A stretch of 15,863 nt of DNA from NCBI GenBank assembly GCA_934487205.1, contig CAKSRS010000057.1, positions 1 to 15,863 of the forward strand. The letters run 5' to 3'. Under the pieces are notes generated by a model that saw only the letters and a program-made list of their open reading frames with translations, had not been told where the DNA came from and made no database searches. Made by a program: the position numbers and the translations under genes. Of the stretch, positions 1 through 5,839 are shown one piece after another. The first letter of the stretch is position 1; each line of letters starts with the position of its first letter. The DNA is from an uncultured Clostridia bacterium. GTDB lineage: Bacteria; Bacillota; Clostridia; UBA1381.

Positions 1-63
1 TTTAACCAATATGATACGGATACAGTAAATGCATTTGAAAACATGAAAATATATTTAGATTGA
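1..63 (+). CDS. 3' end of an unidentified gene
   Basis: An open frame enters from the left edge and stops at TGA 61-63, giving a 20-residue tail that begins FNQYDTDTVN and ends MKIYLD. The stop is followed 7 nt later by a strong hairpin, which fits a genuine gene end. Too little is visible to assign a family or function, and chance openness over 60 nt cannot be excluded. Confidence 0.45.
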   Translation, partial: FNQYDTDTVNAFENMKIYLD

Positions 64-70
64 CTTATAA

Positions 71-106
71 GTAACCCCTCAAAGATAATGTTCTTTGAGG
101 GGTTAC
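71..106. terminator. 15-bp perfect hairpin between convergent genes
   Basis: Positions 71-85 and 92-106 are perfectly complementary (15 bp) around a 6-nt loop. It lies between the end of the left-edge gene (+) and the end of the truncated spoIIID (-), so it probably serves both. Neither side has a good T tract, so termination strength is uncertain. Confidence 0.6.
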
Positions 107-113
107 GCCACTT

Positions 114-260
114 CTATATAAAAAGTTTCTGTCCTGTTACAACCGTATGTACGGTAGATTTAGAAATATTATATTTTTTTGCTGCCTTTCGTACAGTGGT
201 TTTGTTTTCGAGAATGTAGTACGCGAGTTCCAGAACCCGCTCCTCAATATAATCCTTCAT
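114..260 (-). pseudogene. spoIIID: Truncated SpoIIID-like sporulation regulator
   Basis: The 48-residue product opens MKDYIEERVLELAYYILE and contains KTTVRKAAKKYNISKSTVH. This matches the N-terminal part and helix-turn-helix of SpoIIID, the mother-cell transcription factor made under SigmaE in spore formers. Full SpoIIID proteins have roughly 80-95 residues with a basic C-terminal tail that helps bind DNA. Here the frame stops about 10 residues after the recognition helix, and the sequence past the stop shows no continuation in another frame. The start at 258-260 is chosen because GGGGG lies 5-6 nt upstream and because SpoIIID begins at this point; the frame extends further up without homology. 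It is probably a decayed or truncated paralogue, with the functional copy elsewhere, though a short HTH-only variant is possible. Confidence 0.7.
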
Positions 261-289
261 TTTTTGCCCCCTAATAATACTATTGGTAC

Positions 290-317
290 AATATATGAAA
301 CAGGTTCTTTGTATATG
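290..317 (-). promoter_or_regulatory. Possible SigmaE-like promoter of the spoIIID fragment
   Basis: On the minus strand CATATATT (297-290) resembles the SigmaE -10 (CATAcaaT type). It is preceded 12-14 nt upstream by an ATA-containing block (317-310), and it lies about 30 nt before the spoIIID start. SigmaE control is known for spoIIID in Bacillus. The match is loose in AT-rich sequence. Confidence 0.28.
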
Positions 318-350
318 AATAGTATTTGTTATATAGCACATCCACTGTTA

Positions 351-379
351 TTGGTAATAATGAAACACCATGGTATAAT
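351..379 (+). promoter_or_regulatory. SigmaA-type promoter in front of a 10-codon ORF
   Basis: TTGGTA at 351-356 and TATAAT at 374-379 are separated by exactly 17 bp. Transcription would start near 386, run rightward through the short ORF at 411-443 and then antisense into the XRE gene. No full-length gene follows on this strand. Confidence 0.5.
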
Positions 380-410
380 TACAATATAAGTGATTTTGTG
401 AGGGGAAGTT

Positions 411-443
411 ATGCGGGTGGATTTATTCCGTACATATCCATAA
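411..443 (+). CDS. 10-codon ORF with strong ribosome binding site
   Basis: ATG at 411 follows AGGGGAAG (401-408) at a tight but workable spacing and encodes MRVDLFRTYP before TAA at 441-443. A good promoter (351-379) lies upstream. It is either a leader-type micropeptide or the surviving 5' end of a gene cut off when the neighbouring XRE/stalk-protein block arrived. No homology can be judged at this length. Confidence 0.3.
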   Translation: MRVDLFRTYP

Positions 444-447
444 CATC

Positions 448-738
448 TTAAATATTATTTATTGTCTTTATAAATGCAAGGAGTGTCTTTTTTTGTTCGC
501 TGTTTAATTTTTCTATTTCTTCCGTCAGAGAACGGTTTTCATTACACTCTGAAAAAAACCTTTCAAGTGAAATCCCAAGTGCGTCGCATATATATAATAG
601 ATATTCTACCGTCGGCTGCTTTTTTCCGAGCTCTATATCACGCAGATAACTTTGCGAAATCCCTGCAAGATTCGCCAGCTTATTTACCGTAATTCCTTTC
701 TTTGTTCTTAAAATCTTAATGCGTTCTCCCACTTCCAT
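448..738 (-). CDS. XRE-family HTH transcriptional regulator
   Basis: The 96-residue protein has a Cro/CI-type helix-turn-helix in residues 6-62, with the typical pattern GITVNKLANLAGISQSYLRD, then IELGKKQPT and a closing LGISLERFF. A short charged tail (residues 70-96, LTEEIEKLNSEQKKTLLAFI) may mediate dimerisation. The ATG at 736-738 is preferred over the in-frame GTG at 745-747 because that GTG overlaps the Shine-Dalgarno AAGGAG, which sits 8 nt before the ATG. The gene is divergent from the secreted stalk-domain gene at 859, and the 120-bp gap holds direct repeats next to both promoters, so it probably regulates that gene and itself. The ligand, if any, is unknown. Confidence 0.9.
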   Translation of the reverse strand: MEVGERIKILRTKKGITVNKLANLAGISQSYLRDIELGKKQPTVEYLLYICDALGISLERFFSECNENRSLTEEIEKLNSEQKKTLLAFIKTINNI

Positions 739-769
739 TTTTTTCACTCCTTTAAATATATTTTATCAT

Positions 770-797
770 ATCTAAAGCAATAATATTACATCTAAAG
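770..797. promoter_or_regulatory. Direct-repeat operator candidate for the XRE regulator
   Basis: ATCTAAAG occurs at 770-777 and again at 790-797, 20 bp apart, or about two helical turns. A one-mismatch version, ATCAAAAG, lies at 835-842. The second copy abuts the -35 box (800-805) of the rightward promoter, and both lie where the leftward promoter of the XRE gene must be. This is the expected position for a repressor site. Confidence 0.45.
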
Positions 798-799
798 TA

Positions 800-828
800 T
801 TGACATTTTATATTTATGGTGATATAAT
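800..828 (+). promoter_or_regulatory. Consensus SigmaA promoter of the stalk-domain gene
   Basis: TTGACA at 800-805 and TATAAT at 823-828 with a 17-bp spacer are a perfect match to the SigmaA consensus. The start of transcription would be near 835, leaving a ~24-nt leader with AAAGGAGAGG before the ATG at 859. Confidence 0.85.
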
Positions 829-858
829 CTATATATCAAAAGTAAAGGAGAGGTAAGA

Positions 859-1611
859 ATGAAAAAATTTATTTGCGGAACACTTACAGGAGCGGTTTTG
901 GCAGGGACGGCAGCGTTTGCCGCTGTATACACTGCTGAACCGGCAACATTTAAAGTGTTGGTTAACGGTGAGGAATTTGAGTCGGATCCGCCGGCAATGG
1001 TTATTGACGGCAGCACATATCTGCCGCTGAGAGCTATGGGAAATGCCCTCGGTGTACCGGTGGAATGGAACAGCGAATTGAATCGGGCAGAAGTTGGAAA
1101 TTCCGCACCTAAGGCAGAAAAAAATCAGTATTCACGCAATAACCCTGCACCCATTAACACCATACAAACCTATACACGCAAAAATCAAAATACCAAATAC
1201 ACATCATTCATTTCACCGGGGTATACCGCAAACATACGTGTGCTTGAAACAATCCGCGGTGATAAAGCATGGAAAATGATTGAAGATGCCAATATGTTTA
1301 ACTCTAAACCAAAAGAAGGCTATGAATATATTATTGCTAAGGTCGCATTTTCTGTTTTAAGTGTACAGGAAGATGCATCTGTTGATGCCAATTACTTCAA
1401 TTTTGATTTCTTTTCCGGCAACGATGAAGAGTATGAGAGGGTGTCTGTCATAATAGATGATAAACTGAATAAAAATATTTATTCCGGCGGCAATGCTGAG
1501 GGGTATGTTGTAGGTATGGTTAAAACAGATGATAAATCACCCAAATTAGTTTACGGATTTAATAGCGGAATGGAATATTACGGCACACCGGTTTGGTTTG
1601 CGTTGCAGTAA
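859..1611 (+). CDS. Secreted copper-amine-oxidase-type stalk domain protein
   Basis: The 250-residue protein starts with a signal peptide (basic MKKF, hydrophobic stretch to about residue 25, AFA-type cleavage site). Residues ~30-76 form the stalk domain named after the N-terminal domain of copper amine oxidase (VNGEEF, then VIDGSTYLPLRAMGNALG and VEWN). This domain is very common in exported clostridial proteins and has no oxidase activity. A Thr/Asn-rich linker follows (about 80-120). Residues ~125-250 form a beta-rich domain resembling the DUF4352 immunoglobulin-like fold (GYEYIIAKVAF, VVGMVKTDD). The start is fixed by AAAGGAGAGG at 844-853. The gene stands alone behind a consensus promoter, divergent from an XRE regulator. 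Its role at the cell surface is unknown. Confidence 0.85.
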   Translation: MKKFICGTLTGAVLAGTAAFAAVYTAEPATFKVLVNGEEFESDPPAMVIDGSTYLPLRAMGNALGVPVEWNSELNRAEVGNSAPKAEKNQYSRNNPAPINTIQTYTRKNQNTKYTSFISPGYTANIRVLETIRGDKAWKMIEDANMFNSKPKEGYEYIIAKVAFSVLSVQEDASVDANYFNFDFFSGNDEEYERVSVIIDDKLNKNIYSGGNAEGYVVGMVKTDDKSPKLVYGFNSGMEYYGTPVWFALQ

Positions 1612-1729
1612 GATTTTACATTGCATTATTTTCTGTGCTAAAATAACTCTCACTAAGAAAATGATGCGATGAATCGGACCCCAAAGTTTAGACAATATTA
1701 ACCTACAATTGATAAAGAAACTTTATATT

Positions 1730-1755
1730 GGGAGCAGACGAAATAGCCTGCTCCC
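1730..1755. terminator. Hairpin after the stalk-domain gene
   Basis: GGGAGCAG (1730-1737) pairs perfectly with CTGCTCCC (1748-1755) around a 10-nt loop. On the plus strand, A- and T-rich runs follow (T7 and T8 tracts between 1768 and 1790). It can end the stalk-gene transcript, and possibly also the flavin reductase transcript from the other side. Confidence 0.5.
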
Positions 1756-1865
1756 TAAAAAAATGTGTTTTTTTATGTCTGTTTTTTTTAGTCGGGACAG
1801 CATTAATTGATGAAAAATCATTTGCAATATCTTGCATTAATATACTCCCAAGGAGCTACTATTAT

Positions 1866-2426
1866 TTATTTTACCTTCGCTCCGTCACTAAATGCCTTGC
1901 CGACCATATCACCAATCTTACGATAAGCATGATGTACCGGGTCGTATGTGATAGGGGAGAATTTGTTCAAATCAATTTTGCCGTCATTATTGAGTATTCT
2001 TTCGTCGGCACAGACATTAATGATTTCTCCGACCAGTCTGCAGGTTTTTGCATCATAGCTTATGAGTTTACACTCAAGAGTCATAGGCAGTTCATCAAAA
2101 AGCGGTGCGTCTACAAATTCACTCTTTGCAGTATGCCAGCCTGCTTTTTCAATTTTATCAGGTTCGTTGTTTCCCGAAACAATGCCTACATAATCGCAGG
2201 CAACAACATTTTCTGCATCTGCAATGCTCACGGTAAACGCACCTCTTGCAATGATGTTTTTCGTTGTTTTGTGCTCTGCACTTATGCAAATTGAAATTTC
2301 TGTTTCTTCACTGATGCCGCCCCAGGCAGCATTCATCGCATCAGGATTTCCATTTTCATCATACGAGCCGATGATTAGCACCGGCATAGGGTAAAGATAC
2401 GCTTTTGCTCCGAAATTCTTTCTCAT
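1866..2426 (-). CDS. Flavin reductase / FMN-binding split-barrel protein
   Basis: The 186-residue protein matches the flavin reductase-like FMN-binding family. It has the N-terminal MPVLIIGSYDENGNPDAMNA strand pair, the AWGGISEE segment, SICISAEHKTTKNI, then GAFTVSIAD and the C-terminal CRLVGEIINV strand. Members reduce free flavin or carry bound FMN with NAD(P)H; the clostridial single-domain forms have mostly unknown partners. Its ATG (2424-2426) overlaps the TGA of the ArsC-like gene as ATGA. Its Shine-Dalgarno GGAG lies inside that gene, so the two are translationally coupled and probably work together in redox chemistry. Length is normal for the family. Confidence 0.88.
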   Translation of the reverse strand: MRKNFGAKAYLYPMPVLIIGSYDENGNPDAMNAAWGGISEETEISICISAEHKTTKNIIARGAFTVSIADAENVVACDYVGIVSGNNEPDKIEKAGWHTAKSEFVDAPLFDELPMTLECKLISYDAKTCRLVGEIINVCADERILNNDGKIDLNKFSPITYDPVHHAYRKIGDMVGKAFSDGAKVK

Positions 2427-2773
2427 ATTTTTTCACTCCATTCTTTTTCTTTAAATCCCGCCAAAACAAAATCTTCACCGATTAAAAGCGGGCGTTTAAC
2501 TAACATTCCGTCTGTTGCAAGTAACTTTAACTGTTCTTCTTCCGACATAGCAGCCAGTTTGTCCTTCAGCCCCATTGATTTATACAAAAGTCCCGATGTG
2601 TTAAAGAATTTCTTTAACGGCAGACCGCTCATTTTGTACCACTCACTCAATTCCTCAAAAGTGGGTTTGTCCTCTTTTATGTCACGAAGTTCGTATTCGA
2701 TTTTATTGTCATCAAGCCATTTCTTAGCTTTTTGACAAGTTGTGCATTTGGGGTAACATATAAATTTTAGCAT
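2423..2773 (-). CDS. ArsC/Spx-family thioredoxin-fold protein
   Basis: The 116-residue protein has the ArsC-family layout. The N-terminal strand is followed by CTTC (residues 10-13), an extra Cys6, the conserved EYELRDIKEDKPT, the loop NTSGLLYKSMGLKD and KRPLLIG (94-100). The CxxC pair with this short length resembles the Spx/YusI/MgsR-type branch more than dedicated arsenate reductases, and no arsenic genes are nearby. It could be a thiol oxidoreductase or a glutaredoxin-like arsenate reductase. The start is supported by AAGGAAA upstream. It sits 15 nt after the PAS gene and overlaps the flavin reductase, which suggests one operon. Confidence 0.88.
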   Translation of the reverse strand: MLKFICYPKCTTCQKAKKWLDDNKIEYELRDIKEDKPTFEELSEWYKMSGLPLKKFFNTSGLLYKSMGLKDKLAAMSEEEQLKLLATDGMLVKRPLLIGEDFVLAGFKEKEWSEKI

Positions 2774-2788
2774 ACAAATTTCCTTTCT

Positions 2789-3154
2789 TCAGTTATTAAG
2801 TCCCTCATAAGGGATTGCTGTTTCTGCATTTCTAAATTCCTGCTTTTCATAATATCCTATTAAATTTTCATCATCATCACGGAGAGCAACCATATACACA
2901 TCTTTATTTTCCTTGTCGTTGTGATAGGTAAATATGATGTTATTATCCTTTATTGTGTCAAACCATTTAAGAACCTTGTCTATCATTTCATTTGATTGTG
3001 CATTGTGGCAATTTTTAAGGTTATTTCCGGTTAAGTTACCATGATAACGCTTTATTGCAGCAGGGTTCATATATACTATAACCGATTCTGTATCGCACAC
3101 AACAATAGGTGCTTTGTCCTGATCTATTATACTTTTAAATAATCTGTTTAACAT
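2789..3154 (-). CDS. Stand-alone PAS-domain protein
   Basis: The 121-residue protein is essentially one PAS fold. It shows PIVVCDTESVIVYMNPAA (residues ~16-33), the LTGNNLKNCHNAQSN helix (41-55) and the strands KDVYMVALRD and LIGYYEKQEFRNAET. The CHN motif resembles the CHP motif of PAS domains linked to DUF438 proteins. No output domain is present, so it is probably a sensor or ligand-binding partner for another protein. The in-frame GTG at 3169 overlaps the Shine-Dalgarno GTGAGG, so the ATG at 3152-3154 is used. A weak candidate promoter (TGTCAA at 3220-3225 read on the minus strand) lies upstream. The gene leads the PAS-ArsC-flavin reductase group. Confidence 0.82.
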   Translation of the reverse strand: MLNRLFKSIIDQDKAPIVVCDTESVIVYMNPAAIKRYHGNLTGNNLKNCHNAQSNEMIDKVLKWFDTIKDNNIIFTYHNDKENKDVYMVALRDDDENLIGYYEKQEFRNAETAIPYEGLNN

Positions 3155-3181
3155 TTGCTTTAACCTCACTTTATATTTTTA

Positions 3182-3307
3182 TTACAGTGTACCTATAATA
3201 TCAAGCAATCTTTGATAACTGTCAACATCGTGATAGCGTACATCATTTGTTGGAATTTCATTAAACAACTTTTTAGCACAGAAAATTTTTGCCTGCTTTG
3301 ATGGGTC
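3182..3307 (-). pseudogene. Remnant of an unidentified coding sequence
   Basis: Between the PAS gene and the alkyltransferase gene a minus-strand frame runs from just after a stop (3308-3310) to TAA 3182-3184, giving 41 residues. It contains KIFCAKKLFNEI and RYHDVDSYQRLLDIIG. Its amphipathic, charged composition looks like a genuine protein C-terminus rather than noise. No start codon or ribosome binding site precedes it. It is probably the tail of a deleted gene. I cannot assign a family, and a chance open frame is possible. Confidence 0.35.
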
Positions 3308-3312
3308 TTAAA

Positions 3313-3648
3313 TTAAGGGACTCCATTGTACCTTTTGTTACTGCAACAAAGTTGACCGTATTTTTTTAAATCGACTTTGCCGTCCGGCTCAAAGACTATG
3401 CCTTCCGATTCAAGTAATTGTCTTTGAAGTTCATCGCTGCCAAAGGCAAATGAAGGTGCAAGCCTGCCTTCACGGTTTACTACTCTGTGGCATGGAATAT
3501 TGAGCGACTCGGGTTTGCTGTGCAGCGCATAACCCACAACTCTTGACCAACGGGGATTGCCGGCAAGAAATGCCACTTGACCGTAGGTTGCCACTTTGCC
3601 TTTGGGTATATTTTTCACAACTTCATATATTTTTTCAAAGGTATTCAT
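3313..3648 (-). CDS. MGMT-family DNA alkyltransferase, single domain
   Basis: The 111-residue protein is the C-terminal DNA-binding domain of O6-methylguanine-DNA methyltransferase without the N-terminal domain. It has IPKGKVATYGQVA (14-26), RVVGYALHS and the active-site IPCHRVV with Cys53. Cys rather than Trp at this site argues for a real alkyl acceptor rather than an alkyltransferase-like ATL protein. Family members of this size exist. The start at 3646-3648 follows AGGTG at good spacing; upstream residues lack homology. After KVDLKKY the tail (GQLCCSNKRYNGVP) is longer and unlike usual relatives, and it lies beside a gene remnant, which may reflect a local deletion. Its own promoter is at 3708-3736. 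Confidence 0.88.
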   Translation of the reverse strand: MNTFEKIYEVVKNIPKGKVATYGQVAFLAGNPRWSRVVGYALHSKPESLNIPCHRVVNREGRLAPSFAFGSDELQRQLLESEGIVFEPDGKVDLKKYGQLCCSNKRYNGVP

Positions 3649-3707
3649 AAATTCACCTGTTATATTAATATTTTTTATAGCTCGGTCGCACAAACTATGC
3701 TAATAAT

Positions 3708-3736
3708 ATTATATCGCTGTACCAAAATAAAATCAA
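3708..3736 (-). promoter_or_regulatory. SigmaA promoter of the alkyltransferase gene
   Basis: On the minus strand TTGATT (3736-3731) and TATAAT (3713-3708) are separated by 17 bp. The inferred start near 3701 gives a ~53-nt leader. It probably drives the alkyltransferase and perhaps the PAS-ArsC-flavin reductase genes, because no terminator is seen between them. Confidence 0.65.
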
Positions 3737-3877
3737 GTAATTTTAACATTTTGACCGAAAAGCTAAAAACCTTTTGTAAGCAGGTGATAGATTTTTTGCG
3801 CGCAAGCTGCAATTGCTCACGTTTCATATTATAGGTTTAAAAAATATTAAATATCGAACAAAATGACTGAATTGGGA

Positions 3878-3906
3878 TTGCAAAGCATATTTTTTTGTGG
3901 TATACT
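3878..3906 (+). promoter_or_regulatory. SigmaA promoter of the TSCPD gene
   Basis: TTGCAA at 3878-3883 and TATACT at 3901-3906 are separated by 17 bp. The start of transcription would fall near 3913, just upstream of GAAAGGA at 3923-3929. Confidence 0.7.
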
Positions 3907-3938
3907 GTATTTATAACAGGTTGAAAGGAATGATTGAT

Positions 3939-4193
3939 ATGAGTAAATTTTCATATACACCGCACGGCGTCTGTTCGGTGCAGATAGATTTTGAAATTAA
4001 CGACGGCGTTGTGCACAATATTCATTTTACGCGCGGATGCAACGGAAATACGCAGGGCGTTGCGCGCCTTGCCGAGGGCATGAAGGTAGATGATATTATC
4101 GCCAAACTGAAGGGACTCAACTGCAACGGCAGAGGGACGAGCTGCCCCGACCAGCTTGCGACGGCACTGGAACTGGCAAAAGAACAGCTGTAA
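3939..4193 (+). CDS. TSCPD-domain protein (TIGR03905 type)
   Basis: The 84-residue protein is a stand-alone TSCPD domain, named for the motif seen here as GTSCPDQLA (residues 66-74). Four cysteines at 12, 34, 62 and 69 (GVCSVQ, TRGCNGN, LNCNGRG, TSCP) suggest metal binding. The domain also occurs at the C-terminus of B12-dependent ribonucleotide reductases; small stand-alone versions are common in Clostridia and have no defined function. The ATG at 3939 is used because GAAAGGA lies 9 nt upstream; the ATG at 3930 touches that site and is unlikely. Length is typical. The next gene follows after 46 nt containing a hairpin. Confidence 0.9.
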   Translation: MSKFSYTPHGVCSVQIDFEINDGVVHNIHFTRGCNGNTQGVARLAEGMKVDDIIAKLKGLNCNGRGTSCPDQLATALELAKEQL

Positions 4194-4204
4194 TATTTAA
4201 ACCG

Positions 4205-4239
4205 AACCTCTCATATACATAGTATGGGAGGTTTTTTTT
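4205..4239 (+). terminator. Terminator-like hairpin carrying the GerMN gene RBS
   Basis: Positions 4205-4215 pair with 4223-4233 (11 bp, one G-U) around a 7-nt loop, followed by a T tract ending at 4239. That is a textbook intrinsic terminator for the TSCPD gene. The 3' arm contains GGGAGG (4226-4231), which is also the only Shine-Dalgarno for the ATG at 4240; the T tract forms the spacer. Confidence 0.75.
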
Positions 4240-4719
4240 ATGAAAAAAATGATGGCAGTATTTTGCGCCGTGCTTGCGGCAATTATTTTTATAAACGCAA
4301 AACCGGGACAAGCGGTAAGCACGGCAAAGATATATTACGTGGACAGACGCATGCATCGTCTTGTGCCGATGGAAACACGGATTAAAACATCAGATACCGC
4401 AGAATGTGCCGAAATTGTCCTGAAAAAACTCGCGGAAGGACGGGATTCTGATGAAATAACGCGCTTGATTCCGACCGATTCAAAAATAAGCGTTAAAGAA
4501 AAAAACGGCACGGCGTGCGTGGATTTGCCGTCGGAACTTGCGCGGACAATTCCCAAAAACCGCGAGAATGAACAGCTTTTCGTGTATCAGATAGTAAACT
4601 CGCTGACATCGATTGCAGGGATAAACAGCGTAACTTTCAGCATTGACGGTAAAGAGATGGAAAAATTCATGGGATTTTTAAACATGCGCGAAATTTTTAC
4701 CGCGGATTATGACATGTAA
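4240..4719 (+). CDS. GerMN-domain exported protein
   Basis: The 159-residue protein has a hydrophobic N-terminal export signal (residues 1-25, no lipobox cysteine) and one GerMN domain across residues ~30-150. It shows KIYYVDRRMHRLVPMET, a helix AEIVLKKLAEG, LIPTDSKI, the strand GTACVDLPSEL, then the helix LFVYQIVNSLTSIAGI and VTFSIDGKE. GerMN domains occur in the spore germination lipoprotein GerM and in many exported clostridial proteins. Here it is a single domain, so a role in the spore envelope is possible but not shown. Its RBS is embedded in the preceding hairpin, so expression probably depends on read-through or refolding. Confidence 0.87.
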   Translation: MKKMMAVFCAVLAAIIFINAKPGQAVSTAKIYYVDRRMHRLVPMETRIKTSDTAECAEIVLKKLAEGRDSDEITRLIPTDSKISVKEKNGTACVDLPSELARTIPKNRENEQLFVYQIVNSLTSIAGINSVTFSIDGKEMEKFMGFLNMREIFTADYDM

Positions 4720-4722
4720 CTA

Positions 4723-4761
4723 TTGAATTTCTTGTTTTTTTGTGATAAAATAGTCTATAAT
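4723..4761 (+). promoter_or_regulatory. Promoter of the galM-proBAC operon
   Basis: Two overlapping SigmaA arrangements fit directly after the GerMN stop. TTGTTT (4732-4737) pairs with TATAAT (4756-4761) at an 18-bp spacer; TTGAAT (4723-4728) pairs with TAAAAT (4746-4751) at 17 bp. The first has the better -10 box. Confidence 0.55.
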
Positions 4762-4789
4762 GTGATTTTAATGATTGAGAGGATTTAAT

Positions 4790-5824
4790 ATGAGTATCAC
4801 AAAAAAAAGTTTCGGTACAATTGATGCGGGCGAAGTGTTGGCATATACTGTTGATAACGGCAAGGGATTGTCGGCGGAAATTTTGACGATGGGCGGAACG
4901 ATAAGACGGCTTGTTTTCAACGGAACGGACGTTGTTTTGGGTCGTGAAAAACTCGAGGGGTATGTGGCAGATGATACATATTTCGGCGCGCTTATCGGCA
5001 GAAATTCCAACCGTATTGAAGGGTGTGAGTTTGAGCTTAACGGAAAGACGTACAAGCTGTGCGCCAATGACAAAGGCAGAGACAATAATCTGCACGGCGG
5101 CAAAGTCGGATTTAATACGAAAATATGGGACGTAACCGCAGTAGACGGAGACGAACCCAAGCTTATTCTCACAGCTTCGGCAAAGGACGGGGAAGAGGGA
5201 TTTCCGGCAAATGTGACGGTTAAGGTTACATATACGCTGACGTCCGATAATTCGCTGAAAATTCACTATGAGGGCGAAACTGACGGCGATACGCTGATGA
5301 ATTTGACAAATCATGCATATTTTAATCTGAACGGGCATGAATCGGGAGATACAAAAAATCATATGCTATGGCTTGACAGCGACTTCTTCACGCCGATAAA
5401 CGACCAATGTGTGCCGGACGGACGCGTGCTTGCAACGCGCGGAACAGCGTTTGATTTTACAACACCGAAAGCGGTAGGTGCGGATTTGGATATCGAAAGC
5501 GAACATATGAAAACGGCAAAAGGATATGACCATAATTTTGCCATAAACGGCAGAGGTTTCAGGAAATTTGCGGTTTTGACGGGTGATAAGTCGGGAATAA
5601 AAATGGAATGTTACACCGACCGTCCGGCAGTGCAGCTGTACGGCGGAAACTGGGTTGACGCCGGTATTCCGTGCAAGGACGGCGCAATATACGGCGAGTA
5701 CCAGGGATTGTGCCTTGAAACGCAGGTGTTCCCGAATTATATGAAATATTCGCACTTCCCGTCGGGAATTTTGAAAAAGGGCGAAAAATATGACAGCGTA
5801 ACCGAATATAAATTCAGCAAATAA
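4790..5824 (+). CDS. galM: Aldose 1-epimerase (mutarotase)
   Basis: The 344-residue cytoplasmic enzyme interconverts alpha and beta anomers of aldoses such as galactose. Family signatures are GRNSNRI (70-76), LHGGKVGF (101-108), LTNHAYFNLNGH with the catalytic-base region His175, and GLCLETQVFPN with the catalytic Glu at about 310. Length is normal. The ATG at 4790 follows GAGAGG at 7-nt spacing; an upstream in-frame TTG at 4775 overlaps that site and is not used. It has its own promoter, and proB starts 15 nt after its stop. It is therefore the first gene of a galM-proB-proA-proC operon, a combination with no clear metabolic logic. Confidence 0.94.
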   Translation: MSITKKSFGTIDAGEVLAYTVDNGKGLSAEILTMGGTIRRLVFNGTDVVLGREKLEGYVADDTYFGALIGRNSNRIEGCEFELNGKTYKLCANDKGRDNNLHGGKVGFNTKIWDVTAVDGDEPKLILTASAKDGEEGFPANVTVKVTYTLTSDNSLKIHYEGETDGDTLMNLTNHAYFNLNGHESGDTKNHMLWLDSDFFTPINDQCVPDGRVLATRGTAFDFTTPKAVGADLDIESEHMKTAKGYDHNFAINGRGFRKFAVLTGDKSGIKMECYTDRPAVQLYGGNWVDAGIPCKDGAIYGEYQGLCLETQVFPNYMKYSHFPSGILKKGEKYDSVTEYKFSK

Positions 5825-5839
5825 CGGGAGATAAAGCAA

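Noticed and set aside
1674..1695. Possible insertion-sequence end (GGACCCCAAAGTTTAGAC)
   Set aside because: The word recalls terminal repeats of IS3-type elements, but no partner repeat, target duplication or transposase remnant is visible, and the recollection is not firm enough.
1728..2294. 188-residue plus-strand open frame opposite the flavin reductase
   Set aside because: It is antisense to a clear family member; the translation is Cys/Phe/Tyr-rich without domain features.
3220..3225. Perfect TTGACA on the minus strand upstream of the PAS gene
   Set aside because: With a 17-bp spacer the -10 would be GATATT, and TATTAT needs 19 bp. It also lies in the coding remnant, so it was left as a weak possibility only.
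3675..3827. About 50-codon minus-strand frame beginning MKREQLQLARKKS upstream of the alkyltransferase
   Set aside because: There is no ribosome binding site, and the alkyltransferase promoter lies inside it. It could be a remnant but cannot be supported.
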